Assembly: GCF_003789055.1 (NCBI RefSeq)
Contig: NZ_ML119092.1
Span: 1-64,000 of the forward strand
From: Histidinibacterium lentulum
GTDB lineage: Bacteria; Pseudomonadota; Alphaproteobacteria; Rhodobacterales; Rhodobacteraceae
Reading direction: 5' to 3'
DNA length: 64,000 nt
Part shown: positions 17,607-26,617 of the stretch, piece by piece
How the letters are laid out: each line of letters opens with the position of its first letter
How positions within the stretch are numbered: the stretch's first letter is position 1
The notes under the pieces: model-generated
What the model was told of the DNA's origin: nothing
Database searches by the model: none
The model's input: the letters and a program-made list of their open reading frames with translations, nothing else
Program-made: the position numbers and the translations under genes

Positions 17607-19814
17607 CTAGTCCGCCCGGTGGGTCAGCACCGGCACGTCCCCCGCCCCGGCCCGGCCTCGGCCGGAGAGGGAGGGGTTCTCCATGAAGAAGCGGTGGCAG
17701 GAGAAGGCCGTCCCGGGGTCCTGGGGCACGGCGCGGAAGAAGCCGCCGTCGGGGCGCATGACCCAGCTTTGCGCGGTGTCGGCCATGTTGGCGGCCATGA
17801 TCTGTTCGGTGATCTGGGCCTTCACCGTGGGGTTCGTCGCCTCGACCAGCGTTTCCACCCGGCGGTTGAGGTTGCGGCCCATCCAGTCGGCGGAGGAGAA
17901 GAACACCCGGGCATGGCGGGACGGCAGGGCGTGGCCGTTCCCGAAGCAGACGATGCGACTGTGTTCGAGAAACCGGCCGATGATCGATTTCACGCGGATC
18001 GTCTCCGACAGGCCCGCGACGCCGGGGCGCAGTCCGCAGATGCCGCGGATCACGAGGTCTATGGGCACACCCGCGCGGGAGGCGTCATAGAGCGCGTCGA
18101 TCACGTCGGTCTCGATCAGCGCGTTCATCTTCGCCCAGATGCCCGACGGATCGCCGCGGCGGGCGGCGTCGGCCTCCCGGCCGATCATGTCGAGCAGGAA
18201 GGGCTTCATGGTGGCCGGGCTGATCTTGAGGTTCTCGAGGCCCTGCGGCTCGGCGTAGCCGCCGACGTAATTGAACACCTTCGTCGCATCCCGCCCCAGC
18301 GCCGCGTCGCAGGTGAAGAAGCTGAGGTCGGTGTAGATCCGGGCGGTGATCGGGTGATAGTTGCCGGTGCCGAAATGGGTATAGGTCACCAGCCGGTCGC
18401 CCTCGCGCCGGACCACGGTCGAGATCTTGGCGTGGGTCTTGTACTGGATGAAGCCGTAGATGACATGGGCGCCCGCCCGTTCGAGACGGCGCGACTGCCG
18501 GATGTTGGCGGCCTCGTCGAAGCGGGCCTTGAGTTCGACGAGCGCGGTCACGCTCTTGCCGTCCTCGGCGGCCTCGCAGAGCGCGTCGACGATGGGAGAA
18601 TTGCGGGAGGTGCGGTAGAGCGTCTGCTTGATCGCCACCACGTCCGGATCGCGGGCCGCCTGCTGCAGGAAACGGACCACCATGTCGAAGGTCTCGTAGG
18701 GGTGGTGCAGCAGCATGTCCTTGTGGCGGATCGCGGCGAACATGTCGCCTTCATGGTCCTGCACGCGCTCGGCCACGCGGGGGGTGAAGGGCTTCCACAG
18801 AAGGTCGGGACGGGCGTCGATCACCAGTTCCGACAGGGCGCTGATCCCGACGAGGCCGCGCACCTCGATCACCTCGGCCTCGCGGACCGGCAGTTCCTCC
18901 ATGATGATCCGCTTGAGGTCGGCGGGGGCGCCCGCCGACAGCTTCATCCGCACCACCTCGCCGCGGCGGCGGCGTTTCAGAGCGGTCTCGAATTCGCGGA
19001 CGAGGTCCTCGGCCTCCTCCTCCACCTCGAGGTCGCTGTCGCGCAGCACCCGGAAGGCACAGTGCCCGTCGAGCGCATAGCCCGGAAACAGGCTGTCGAT
19101 GTTCAGGAGCAGCAGCTCCTCGAGCGGCAGGAAGCGGTGGCCCTTCTCGGTGGGCAGCGACAGGAAGCGGGCGATCTGGTGCGGCACCGGCAGCAGCGCG
19201 CGCAGGGTGCGCCCGTCCTTACGGCGGCGCAGTTGCAGCGCCAGCGCAAAGCCCTCGTTCGGGATGAAGGGGAAGGGATGTGCGGGGTCGATGGCGAGCG
19301 GCGTCAGCACCGGGAAGACCTGGTTGAGGAAAACCTCGCGCAGGAAGGGTGCATCGGCCTCGGTCACATCCTCGCGGCCGAGAATGGCCATGCCGGCGGC
19401 CTCCATCTCGCATCGCAGGGTCGTCAGCACCTCCTGCTGGCGCAGCATCAGGCGCCGGGCCTCGGCGTCGATCAGGTCGAGCTGTTCGGCGGGCGTGAGG
19501 CCGTCGGCTGCGGGGGTGACGTTGCCGACCAGCGCGAGTTCGCGCAGGCCCGCGACGCGGACGGTGTAGAATTCGTCGAGGTTGGTGGCGGAGATCGACA
19601 GGAAGCGCAGACGCTCCAGCAGCGGCACGGCGGGGTTCTCGGCCTCTTCGAGCACACGCCAGTTGAAGCCGAGCCAGCTCAGCTCTCGGTTCACATAGCG
19701 CGCTGGCCCGTCCATGTCGCCCGAGGGAGGGACGGGCGGCGGCGGGGATGACCGCAGGAAATCGGCCTCGGACATGGGTGCCTCGGAGGTGACGCAAGGG
19801 CTCGGGGAGGCCAT
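17607..19814 (-). CDS. ppk: Polyphosphate kinase
   Basis: This 735-residue PPK1 family enzyme makes polyphosphate from ATP. The N-terminal domain has NRELSWLGFNWRVLEEA and SATNLDEFYTVRVAGL. The two C-terminal phospholipase-D-like domains include ELKARFDEAANI, the YKTHAKI segment with the autophosphorylated histidine near residue 461, and the second-half histidine region GNGHALPSRHARVFFSSADWM. I start at 19814 since GGAGG, embedded in the end of the upstream gene, is eight bases before it; 19775 is an alternative. It begins three bases after the Hda-like gene stops, so the two are coupled. Confidence 0.95.
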   Translation of the reverse strand: MASPSPCVTSEAPMSEADFLRSSPPPPVPPSGDMDGPARYVNRELSWLGFNWRVLEEAENPAVPLLERLRFLSISATNLDEFYTVRVAGLRELALVGNVTPAADGLTPAEQLDLIDAEARRLMLRQQEVLTTLRCEMEAAGMAILGREDVTEADAPFLREVFLNQVFPVLTPLAIDPAHPFPFIPNEGFALALQLRRRKDGRTLRALLPVPHQIARFLSLPTEKGHRFLPLEELLLLNIDSLFPGYALDGHCAFRVLRDSDLEVEEEAEDLVREFETALKRRRRGEVVRMKLSAGAPADLKRIIMEELPVREAEVIEVRGLVGISALSELVIDARPDLLWKPFTPRVAERVQDHEGDMFAAIRHKDMLLHHPYETFDMVVRFLQQAARDPDVVAIKQTLYRTSRNSPIVDALCEAAEDGKSVTALVELKARFDEAANIRQSRRLERAGAHVIYGFIQYKTHAKISTVVRREGDRLVTYTHFGTGNYHPITARIYTDLSFFTCDAALGRDATKVFNYVGGYAEPQGLENLKISPATMKPFLLDMIGREADAARRGDPSGIWAKMNALIETDVIDALYDASRAGVPIDLVIRGICGLRPGVAGLSETIRVKSIIGRFLEHSRIVCFGNGHALPSRHARVFFSSADWMGRNLNRRVETLVEATNPTVKAQITEQIMAANMADTAQSWVMRPDGGFFRAVPQDPGTAFSCHRFFMENPSLSGRGRAGAGDVPVLTHRAD

Positions 19815-19817
19815 GGC

Positions 19818-20489
19818 CTATCCCTCCGCCCGGTCGCTGTCCAGCAGATCCGCGGCCAGGTTTCGCGTCACCGCCGCGCCGCGGTCGAGCGCCGCACGGT
19901 CGATCCGGGCCACGATGTCGGCGGCGGCGGCGAAGGAGCGGTCGATGCGGCGGACGAGATAGGTCACGAGCCGTTCGTCCGGTGTGATCATCCGGTCCTC
20001 GAAGTGCTTCATCAGCACGGCGGCGAGCAGCGCGTCGTCGGGATCGCGCAGGCGCGCCACCGGGGCGGCCTGAAGCCGGCTGGCGAGGTCGGGCAGGGTC
20101 AGGGGCCAGCGTGCGGGCGGGGTCTGGGCGGTCAGGAGCAGCAGACCTTCGGGGCGCAGGCGGTTGTGCAGGTGAAACAGCCATTCCTGGGCCAGGGAGG
20201 GCAGGCGGTCGGCGTTCTCGATCACGACGGCGCGGGATTCGGGCAGGGCGCGGCCGGGGCCGAGATCAGGCGCCTCGAGGATCTCGGCGGACTCGGCCGC
20301 GGCGAAGAGCCGGGCCAGGTGCGTCTTGCCGGAGGCGGGCGGACCGGTCAGGACGAGCTTGCCCTCGGGCCATGTCGCAGGCGTGGTGACCACGGCATGG
20401 GCCTCGCGGTTGGCCTCGGAGACGAAGAAGGAGCCGGCGCCGAGATCGACGCGGGGTGGCCAGTCGAAACCGATCTGCGCCGCGCTCAT
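19818..20489 (-). CDS. DnaA-related Hda-like AAA+ protein
   Basis: This 223-residue DnaA-superfamily ATPase lacks the DnaA DNA-binding domain, as Hda/HdaA proteins do. The Walker A is LTGPPASGKTHL. The Walker B region is unusual (SRAVVIENADRLP), and a sensor-like ILTAQTP-type stretch (LLLTAQTPPARWP) and a DLASRLQAAPVARLRDPDD segment follow. In alphaproteobacteria HdaA promotes hydrolysis of DnaA-bound ATP after initiation. The start overlaps the AI-2E gene stop (ATGA), and ppk follows after three bases. The grouping ties replication control to polyphosphate metabolism at the operon level. Confidence 0.88.
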   Translation of the reverse strand: MSAAQIGFDWPPRVDLGAGSFFVSEANREAHAVVTTPATWPEGKLVLTGPPASGKTHLARLFAAAESAEILEAPDLGPGRALPESRAVVIENADRLPSLAQEWLFHLHNRLRPEGLLLLTAQTPPARWPLTLPDLASRLQAAPVARLRDPDDALLAAVLMKHFEDRMITPDERLVTYLVRRIDRSFAAAADIVARIDRAALDRGAAVTRNLAADLLDSDRAEG

Positions 20490-21601
20490 GCCGCGTCGTC
20501 GTCGTGGCCGGTGCCCGGTTCGCCGGCCCGGGTCGATACGCCGAGATAGAGCGGACTTGCGGTATAGGTCTCGGCGGCGAAGCGGACCAGCACGCCGATC
20601 ACCGCCGCCACGGGCACGGCCACCAGAAGCCCGGTGAAGCCGAAGAGCGCGCCGAAGACCGAGAGCGCGATCAGCAGCCAGACCGGGTGCAGGCCCACTG
20701 AGGAGCCGACGAGGAGCGGGGTCAGGAAGTTCCCCTCGATGGTCTGGCCGGAGAAGAAGATCACGGCGACGAGGGCGATCATCCACCACTCGCCCCAGAA
20801 CTGGAACAGCGCCACCCCGAGCGCGAGGCCGCCGCCGACGAAGGCGCCGACATAGGGGATGAAGGTGATGAGCCCGGCCACCGCACCGATCGCCACGCCG
20901 AAGTTGAGGCCGACGAGGGCGAGGGCCACGGAGTAGTAGGTTCCGAGGATCAGGCAGACGGTGCCCTGGCCGCGGATGAAGGAGGCGAGCGTGCGGTCGA
21001 TCTCCCCGAAGATGCGCCGGATCGTGGGTGCGTGGTCGCGCGGCAGCAGCCGGTCGACCGAGGCCACCATGCGGTCCCAGTCCACGAGGAGGTAGACCGT
21101 GGTCACCGGCACGAGGATGAAGAACACGACCACGCCCAGAAGGCTTGCCGCGGAGTTGAGGAGGCCGCTGGCGAGCTGGCCCGAGCGCTCCTCGATGAAG
21201 CGGCCGGCCTGGGCGAGGCCGTCGCGGAGGGCCTGCTGGTCGATCTCGAGGCCGGAATTCGCCGAGACCCAGGCGGTGAAGCGCGAGGCGAGCTCTGGCG
21301 CGCGCTCTGGCAGGGTGCCCAGGACCACCACGAGGTCCTGCACCTGGCGCACGAAGACCGGCACCACGATCAGCACCAGCAGCGTCACGACGAGGGTCAG
21401 CACGAGCGAGATGATGGCGACGGCGAGGCCGCGGCTGAGGCCGCGTTTCTCGAGCCAGTCCGCGATCGGGTCGAGCAGATAGGCGATGGCGCCGGCAAGG
21501 ATGAAGGGCGTCAGGACATTGCCCACGGCCCAGAGAACGAGGATGAAGGCCGCCGCCGCGATCCCCCAGTACTTCGCCTGTTTATGGACCGGCAGCGCCA
21601 T
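20486..21601 (-). CDS. AI-2E family (PerM-type) membrane transporter
   Basis: This 371-residue polytopic inner-membrane protein of the AI-2E/PerM family has about seven or eight hydrophobic segments. It carries the family pattern ILAGAIAYLLDPIADWLEKRG near the N-terminus and IEGNFLTPLLVGSSVGLHP near the C-terminus. Members include autoinducer-2 and Na+/H+ exporters, so the substrate is undefined here. Its C-terminal tail is acidic and its stop overlaps the Hda-like start, so it heads the AI-2E/hda/ppk operon. Confidence 0.92.
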   Translation of the reverse strand: MALPVHKQAKYWGIAAAAFILVLWAVGNVLTPFILAGAIAYLLDPIADWLEKRGLSRGLAVAIISLVLTLVVTLLVLIVVPVFVRQVQDLVVVLGTLPERAPELASRFTAWVSANSGLEIDQQALRDGLAQAGRFIEERSGQLASGLLNSAASLLGVVVFFILVPVTTVYLLVDWDRMVASVDRLLPRDHAPTIRRIFGEIDRTLASFIRGQGTVCLILGTYYSVALALVGLNFGVAIGAVAGLITFIPYVGAFVGGGLALGVALFQFWGEWWMIALVAVIFFSGQTIEGNFLTPLLVGSSVGLHPVWLLIALSVFGALFGFTGLLVAVPVAAVIGVLVRFAAETYTASPLYLGVSTRAGEPGTGHDDDAA

Positions 21602-21667
21602 GGAGCCTCCATCTGTCTTCCGTTCTGTTTCTTACGGAGAGGCAGACGGCGCAAGGGATTCCCGGAG

Positions 21668-21693
21668 GGCGGCCGATCCGGGGACCGGCCGCC
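21668..21693 (-). terminator. Hairpin after the fasciclin gene
   Basis: GGCGGCC (21668-21674) pairs with GGCCGCC (21687-21693) across a 12-base loop, nine bases past the stop of the fasciclin gene. There is no clear T-run, so termination strength is uncertain. Confidence 0.5.
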
Positions 21694-21701
21694 GGGACGG
21701 G

Positions 21702-22214
21702 TCAGTGACAGCGGTTGTGGCCGGTGGGCACGAGCACCTTGTCGATGGCGTGGATCACGCCGTTGGTGGCGGCGACATCGGCCACGACCACGGTCGCGGC
21801 GGAGCCCGACCCGTCACCGAGGGTGATGGAGCCGCCGGCGTTGGTGACGCAGAGCGGGAAATTGTAGAGCGGCACGAGACGGGTGGTTCCCTGGGGAATG
21901 GCGGTGGAGGGAATCGCGCCGTCGTCGACGTGATAGAGCAGGACGTTCGTCAGCGTCTGCAGGTTCTCGGGCTGCAGCAGCGTGTCCACCACGCCGGGCG
22001 GCAGCGCCGCGAAGGCATCGTCGGTCGGCGCGAAGACGGTGAAGTTGCCCGGCCCGGACAGCGTGTCGGCCAGTCCCGCGGCAGTGACGGCGGCCACCAG
22101 CGTGTCGAAGCGGCCGTCGGCGGCCGCGATCTCTGCGATGCTCTGGGCCTGGGCGGCGGTGCCGAGGCCGAGCGCGGCGGTGGCGGCGAGCAGGGTTCTG
22201 CGCAGGAAGGTCAT
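21702..22214 (-). CDS. Secreted fasciclin (FAS1) domain protein
   Basis: This 170-residue protein has a signal peptide (MTFLRRTLLAATAALGLGTAAQAQ) and one FAS1 domain. The H1 motif reads GNFTVFAPTDDAFAALP and the H2 end is NGVIHAIDKVLVP, with YHV before it. It is periplasmic or secreted and probably adhesive or ligand-binding. Two cysteines (FPLCVTN and the C-terminal RC) may pair. Ribosome site AAAAAGGAG precedes the ATG. The 241 bp upstream (22215-22455) hold no gene and no promoter I can defend. Confidence 0.92.
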   Translation of the reverse strand: MTFLRRTLLAATAALGLGTAAQAQSIAEIAAADGRFDTLVAAVTAAGLADTLSGPGNFTVFAPTDDAFAALPPGVVDTLLQPENLQTLTNVLLYHVDDGAIPSTAIPQGTTRLVPLYNFPLCVTNAGGSITLGDGSGSAATVVVADVAATNGVIHAIDKVLVPTGHNRCH

Positions 22215-22455
22215 GTGTGCTCCTTTTTCGTGTGTGTGTCGTGTCCGTCAGGTCTAGCGCGACAACCGGCGCCATCCGGCCGGATCACCACAGCGTGAGG
22301 TCCCGTGATCGGATTCGGCGGGTGGCGCGGGGCATCTCAGGACCGGCGGAACGGCCTCGATGCGGATGGCGGCGGTTCAGGTTGCCTTGTGGAGGGTTGC
22401 GATCACGTCGGGCCTCCCGGCGAGGGGGGGGCGGCGATGCTGCCGGGCATGACGG

Positions 22456-22818
22456 TCAGGCGCCGGGCGCGGAGGGCGCTAGCTCTTCGAAGACGCGCAC
22501 GGAGTCCACGCGCAGGATGACCTTGCCGCCATCGGACCGGCGCATCAGGGCGAACTGCCGGAGGGGCCAGTCGCCGTCGCCCTCCACCTGCACTATCCCC
22601 TCGAAGCGCAGCCCGGCGAGGCGCTGGCCCGAGGCCATCAGGACATCGTAGCGGCTCTCGGCGCCGAAGAGATCCGGCGTGCCGCGGACCCGCGCGCCGG
22701 GCTTTTCGGGGCCCATCCGCGGCAGCCACTTGAAGAACAGCGCGAGACCCGCGATCAGCGCCGCGGCCACCGCGGCGACGATAAGCGCCTGTCCGAGAAA
22801 GAGTAAAAGCTCCGACAT
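22456..22818 (-). CDS. Single-pass membrane protein of unknown function
   Basis: This 120-residue protein starts [11 protein letters not shown] chose 22818 because GGAGG lies six bases upstream. One N-terminal transmembrane helix (about 4-30) precedes a basic stretch [16 protein letters not shown] and a soluble domain (about 50-120) facing the cytoplasm or periplasm. No known motif is recognised. It is divergent from proS, sharing a 145-bp gap. Confidence 0.75.
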   Translation of the reverse strand: MSELLLFLGQALIVAAVAAALIAGLALFFKWLPRMGPEKPGARVRGTPDLFGAESRYDVLMASGQRLAGLRFEGIVQVEGDGDWPLRQFALMRRSDGGKVILRVDSVRVFEELAPSAPGA

Positions 22819-22963
22819 GCCGGCCTCCATGATTACGCTGGGTCATCCTGCGCAGATGTGGGGCGGGAGCCCGCTTTCAAGCCCGGCCCCGCGCCCGCCG
22901 GAGGGCTTGTCCCGCCGGGGGGGCTGCCGTATCGGAGCGGGGACCGGAAACCTGGAGGCCAAG

Positions 22964-24364
22964 ATGCGCCTGAGCCGCTATTTCCTGCCCGTTCTGAAGG
23001 AGACGCCCGCCGAGGCGCAGATCGTCAGCCACCGGCTGATGCTGCGCGCGGGCATGATCCGGCAGGCCTCGGCCGGCATCTATTCCTGGCTGCCGCTGGG
23101 CTATCGCGTGCTGACGCGGATCGCGCGGATCGTGAACGAGGAGCAGGTCCGGGCGGGCCATATCCCGATGCTGATGCCGACGCTGCAATCGGCGGATCTC
23201 TGGCGCGAGAGCGGGCGCTACGACGATTACGGCGAGGAGATGCTGCGCATCCGCGACCGGCACGACCGCGACATGCTCTACGGGCCGACGAACGAGGAGC
23301 TGATCACTGACATCTTTCGCAGCTATGTGGGCTCCTACCGGCAGTTGCCGCTGACGCTCTATCACATCCAGTGGAAGTTCCGGGACGAGATCCGCCCCCG
23401 CTTCGGCGTCATGCGCGGCCGCGAGTTCCTGATGAAGGACGGCTACAATTTCGACCTGACGCGCGAGGACGCGCTCCATGCCTACAACCGGCATCTGGTC
23501 AGCTACCTGCGGACCTACGAGCGGATGGGGCTGCAGGCGATCCCGATGCGCGCCGATTCCGGCCCCATCGGCGGCGAAGACACGCACGAGTTCCTCGTGC
23601 TCGCCGAGACCGGCGAGTCGGAGGTGTTCTACGATGCCGAGATCACCGACCTGAAGTTCGGCGACCGGGCCATCGACTATGACGACCGCGCCCAGTGCCA
23701 GGCGGTGCTGGAGGAGTTTACCTCGCGCTACGCCCGCACCGACGAGACCCATGACGAGGCGGTCTTCGCGCAGGTGCCCGAAGAGCGGCGGCGCAAGGCG
23801 CGGGGGATCGAGGTCGGGCAGATCTTCTATTTCGGGACCAAGTATTCGGAACCCATGGGCGCCACGGTGCAGGGGCCGGACGGCAAGCCCGTGCCTGTGC
23901 ACATGGGGTCCCACGGGATCGGGGTCAGCCGGCTGATGGGCGCGATCATCGAGGCCTCCCATGACGAGAGGGGCATCATCTGGCCCGAGGGCGTCACGCC
24001 CTTCCATGTGGGCATCGTGAACCTCAAGCAGGGCGACGGCGAGGCCGATGCGGCCTGCGAGCGTCTCTATGGCGAGCTCAGTGCGCTGGGGCTCGAGCCG
24101 CTCTACGACGACCGGGACGAGAGGGCGGGCGCGAAATTCGCCACGATGGACCTGATCGGCCTGCCCTGGCGGATCACCGTCGGGCCGAGGGGGCTCAAGG
24201 CCGGAGTGGTCGAGGTCACCGACCGACGCACCGGCGCGAGCGAGGAGATGACGCCGGAGGCGGCGGTGGCGCGGATCGACGAGATCTACCACCCGCACCG
24301 GTCGGCGCCGGTTCCCGCTGCGGTGGAGCCGATGGCGAAGCGGACCTTCCACACCTGGATCTGA
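22964..24364 (+). CDS. proS: Prolyl-tRNA synthetase (short, alphaproteobacterial type)
   Basis: This 466-residue class II aminoacyl-tRNA synthetase charges tRNA-Pro. Motif 2 includes [20 protein letters not shown], motif 3 is [13 protein letters not shown], and the anticodon-binding domain follows. The large bacterial editing insertion between motifs 2 and 3 is absent, as in other alphaproteobacterial ProS. GGAGG precedes the ATG at 22964. About twenty residues after IDEIYHP ([12 protein letters not shown] and on) look like a nonconserved C-terminal extension. proS and lolCD are usually close in this group; here 4.1 kb of other genes separate them. Confidence 0.96.
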   Translation: MRLSRYFLPVLKETPAEAQIVSHRLMLRAGMIRQASAGIYSWLPLGYRVLTRIARIVNEEQVRAGHIPMLMPTLQSADLWRESGRYDDYGEEMLRIRDRHDRDMLYGPTNEELITDIFRSYVGSYRQLPLTLYHIQWKFRDEIRPRFGVMRGREFLMKDGYNFDLTREDALHAYNRHLVSYLRTYERMGLQAIPMRADSGPIGGEDTHEFLVLAETGESEVFYDAEITDLKFGDRAIDYDDRAQCQAVLEEFTSRYARTDETHDEAVFAQVPEERRRKARGIEVGQIFYFGTKYSEPMGATVQGPDGKPVPVHMGSHGIGVSRLMGAIIEASHDERGIIWPEGVTPFHVGIVNLKQGDGEADAACERLYGELSALGLEPLYDDRDERAGAKFATMDLIGLPWRITVGPRGLKAGVVEVTDRRTGASEEMTPEAAVARIDEIYHPHRSAPVPAAVEPMAKRTFHTWI

Positions 24365-24382
24365 GCCCGGGGTGGGCGTGGT

Positions 24383-24410
24383 TGGCCGGGCGCGCTGTCA
24401 TGCCCGGCCA
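24383..24410 (+). terminator. proS terminator hairpin
   Basis: TGGCCGGGC pairs with GCCCGGCCA (9 bp, 10-base loop) starting 18 bases after the proS stop. No strong T-run follows. Confidence 0.55.
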
Positions 24411-24501
24411 GGTCGGCCTGCCGGAGGGGTGTCCGTCGGCTTTGCCCGGGGGCTGTCGGGATGGTAGACTGCCTCGACAAGGCACGAGAGAGGCCGGGCA
24501 G

Positions 24502-25035
24502 ATGATCCTCAGACTATTGGCGATGACGGGCGGGCTCGCCGGCGCGGCGGGTCTGTCGCAGTATCCCGAGTTTGCGCAGCAGTATACCCAGCGGCTGGCG
24601 GGGCAGGTCGATGCGCTGGGCGCGGTCGTGTCGGATTTCGACGCCACGGCGGCGCGGTCGGGCCTGACAAGGGAGGCGGCGCTGGCGCAGATGACCGGCA
24701 CGGCGTTTCTCGAGGACCGGCAGGCGGACATGGGCCGGGCGATCCGGCGTCATGGCACGCTGAGCGAGGCGCTCGAGCAGCTCGAGGCCGCGAGTCCCAT
24801 GGAGCGGCTGGTGATGCCGCACCGTATGGCGGACCCGGAGACCTTTGCGGGGACGTGGTCGGCCTATGTGCCCGCCGTCCCGCTCTCGGCGCCGGGCGCG
24901 GTGTCGGCGGCGGCGGGCTATGCCGGGGGGTGGGCGATCGCGGGGCTGCTGGGCTGGCTTCTGGCCGCACCGTTCCGGCGGCGGCGACACGTCGGCGGGC
25001 CGCGCACCGAGCCTCCGGTGACGCGGACGGGATAG
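24502..25035 (+). CDS. DUF2937 family membrane protein
   Basis: This 177-residue protein starts MILRLLAMTGG, with a weak N-terminal hydrophobic stretch. The middle is helical (YPEFAQQYTQRLAGQVDALG) and a C-terminal transmembrane helix lies around 143-165 (GYAGGWAIAGLLGWLLAAPF), followed by an arginine cluster. The pattern SQYPEFAQQYxQRLGG is the hallmark of DUF2937 proteins, whose function is unknown. It is likely anchored in the inner membrane. It converges with the autotransporter gene across a strong hairpin. Confidence 0.85.
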   Translation: MILRLLAMTGGLAGAAGLSQYPEFAQQYTQRLAGQVDALGAVVSDFDATAARSGLTREAALAQMTGTAFLEDRQADMGRAIRRHGTLSEALEQLEAASPMERLVMPHRMADPETFAGTWSAYVPAVPLSAPGAVSAAAGYAGGWAIAGLLGWLLAAPFRRRRHVGGPRTEPPVTRTG

Positions 25036-25065
25036 CCGCCGCCCTCCCGGCTGTCGGGCGGCGGC
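25035..25065. terminator. Bidirectional terminator hairpin
   Basis: GCCGCCGCCC (25035-25044) pairs with GGGCGGCGGC (25056-25065), a perfect 10-bp stem with an 11-base loop. It lies between the convergent DUF2937 and autotransporter genes and could serve both. Confidence 0.7.
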
Positions 25066-25078
25066 GGCCGGTTCCGTG

Positions 25079-26446
25079 TCAGAACGCGAAGTCGTAGCGC
25101 AGGCTGACCGCGAGGCTCTGGACGTCTTCGGCCACCTCGGAGGAGGCGATGTCGGCGGTGACCCGCCCGGTGCCGGTATCGAAGGTGAAGCCCGCGGCGA
25201 GTGCCGGCGTCGTGGCCTCCGTCTCCGTCGTGCCGTCGTCGAAGCGCCACGCGTCCGCGGCGACCGAGATCCAGGGGCGGAAGGCCGTGCCGGTCTCGAA
25301 ATCCACGCGCGCGCCGGCGCTCACCGTGTCCTGGGCCACGTCGCGCGCCGCAACCGGTCCGCCGGCCTCGATCTCCTCGCGGTAGCCCGACAGGCGGGCG
25401 AAGGGCGCCACGGAGACGCTGCCGGTATCGAACCGGGCCGAGACGGTGAGCCCGTAGAGCCGCCGCTGGGCGTCGGTCTCGCCGGCGCCGAAATCGTAGG
25501 TCGGGCGGGCGAAGAGCGCGTAGCCGTCGATATCGACCGCGCCGAGCCGGGCGGCGAAATAGGGGCCCACGGCCAAGGCGTCGACCTCGAGGTCGGCCCC
25601 GCCGGTGTCGATCTCGAACCGGCCGATATCGGCGAGCAGACCCGCCACGGCGGTTGGGGAGATGCGGTAGTGGCCGCCGACGGTGAGGTTGTTGCCCGAG
25701 CCCTCGACATCGCCGTCGAAGCGCTGGCCGCTCAGGCGGAACCACAGGTCCACGGGTGCGGCGTCGTCGCCGATCGAGCGGGTGGACAGGAACATCAGGT
25801 CCCGGGTGGCCATGAAGCCCGTGGCGTTGCCGAAATAGGCGGCCACGGCGCTCGATACGGCGGCGTTGACGGCGACCGACTGGGTCCCCGCGCCGATCTG
25901 GCTGCCGTAGGTCAGAAGCGTCTCACTCAGCGTCGCGGTGGCGGGGCGCGCCTCGGTCGTCGTCTGGTCGGGCTCGGACGGGGCATCCGGCGGCGCGCCG
26001 GTACCGGGCGCGGTGGGTCCGGCACCGGTGCCTCCGCCCGTGCCGGGACCGCTTCCGCCGTCATCCGTCCCGGTGTCGCCATCGCTGCTGCCGCCCCCGG
26101 GGGAACAGGAGATGCGCAGCTCGGCGGGTCCCGTCGGCGTGAGGGGGCCGATGGTGATGATGCCGTCGGCCGCAGCGGTGGCGGTGTCGCCGGTCGTGGT
26201 GACCAGATCCCCGACATAGAAGATGTTCACGCCCGGAACGGCGACCTGACCGGTCGCGTTCGAGGCCGCGCTCACGGTGATGCGGTCGCCGGGCACGACG
26301 CTGAAATTGACGCCGGTGTTGCTCGCATAGGTGCCGGAGGCCTGGGAGAGGGTGGCGCAGGTCAGCGAGTCCGCGGCGGCGACCGCCGGAGCGAAGAGCG
26401 CCGAGGCGGCAAGCCCGAGCGACAGGGGTTGAATTTTTGGAATCAT
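25079..26446 (-). CDS. Autotransporter with a very small passenger domain
   Basis: This 455-residue secreted/outer-membrane protein has four parts. The signal peptide is 1-25 (ending AVAAA). A compact all-beta passenger covers about 26-114 and is bracketed by C30 and C114, probably a disulfide. A Gly/Ser/Thr/Pro/Asp-rich linker covers about 115-166. After a helical part, a C-terminal beta-barrel (about 230-455) ends LRYDFAF with the terminal phenylalanine typical of barrel proteins. The type V layout suggests surface display of the small domain. No protease motif is seen. It is monocistronic between hairpins. The passenger fold is not recognised. Confidence 0.85.
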   Translation of the reverse strand: MIPKIQPLSLGLAASALFAPAVAAADSLTCATLSQASGTYASNTGVNFSVVPGDRITVSAASNATGQVAVPGVNIFYVGDLVTTTGDTATAAADGIITIGPLTPTGPAELRISCSPGGGSSDGDTGTDDGGSGPGTGGGTGAGPTAPGTGAPPDAPSEPDQTTTEARPATATLSETLLTYGSQIGAGTQSVAVNAAVSSAVAAYFGNATGFMATRDLMFLSTRSIGDDAAPVDLWFRLSGQRFDGDVEGSGNNLTVGGHYRISPTAVAGLLADIGRFEIDTGGADLEVDALAVGPYFAARLGAVDIDGYALFARPTYDFGAGETDAQRRLYGLTVSARFDTGSVSVAPFARLSGYREEIEAGGPVAARDVAQDTVSAGARVDFETGTAFRPWISVAADAWRFDDGTTETEATTPALAAGFTFDTGTGRVTADIASSEVAEDVQSLAVSLRYDFAF

Positions 26447-26569
26447 GGCGGGCTCCTCTCAAATGTTACGAAAGGGAAGCGCGCATTTTCGTGATTGTGC
26501 AACAACCTGGCGACGCAGGGGCAGGCGGCTGTCGCCCGCGTGCCGCACCAGAAGGGGCGCCGACAAGCA

Positions 26570-26595
26570 ATCGGGGCGCCCGAAGGCGCCCCGAT
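26570..26595 (-). terminator. Terminator of the Tat-exported binding-protein gene
   Basis: ATCGGGGCGCC pairs with GGCGCCCCGAT (11 bp, loop CGAA) 22 bases after the stop of the minus-strand gene. It is followed on that strand by a mildly T-rich GATTGCTTGT. A good intrinsic terminator candidate. Confidence 0.75.
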
Positions 26596-26617
26596 CCGCT
26601 GGTCCGTGAAAACCGGG

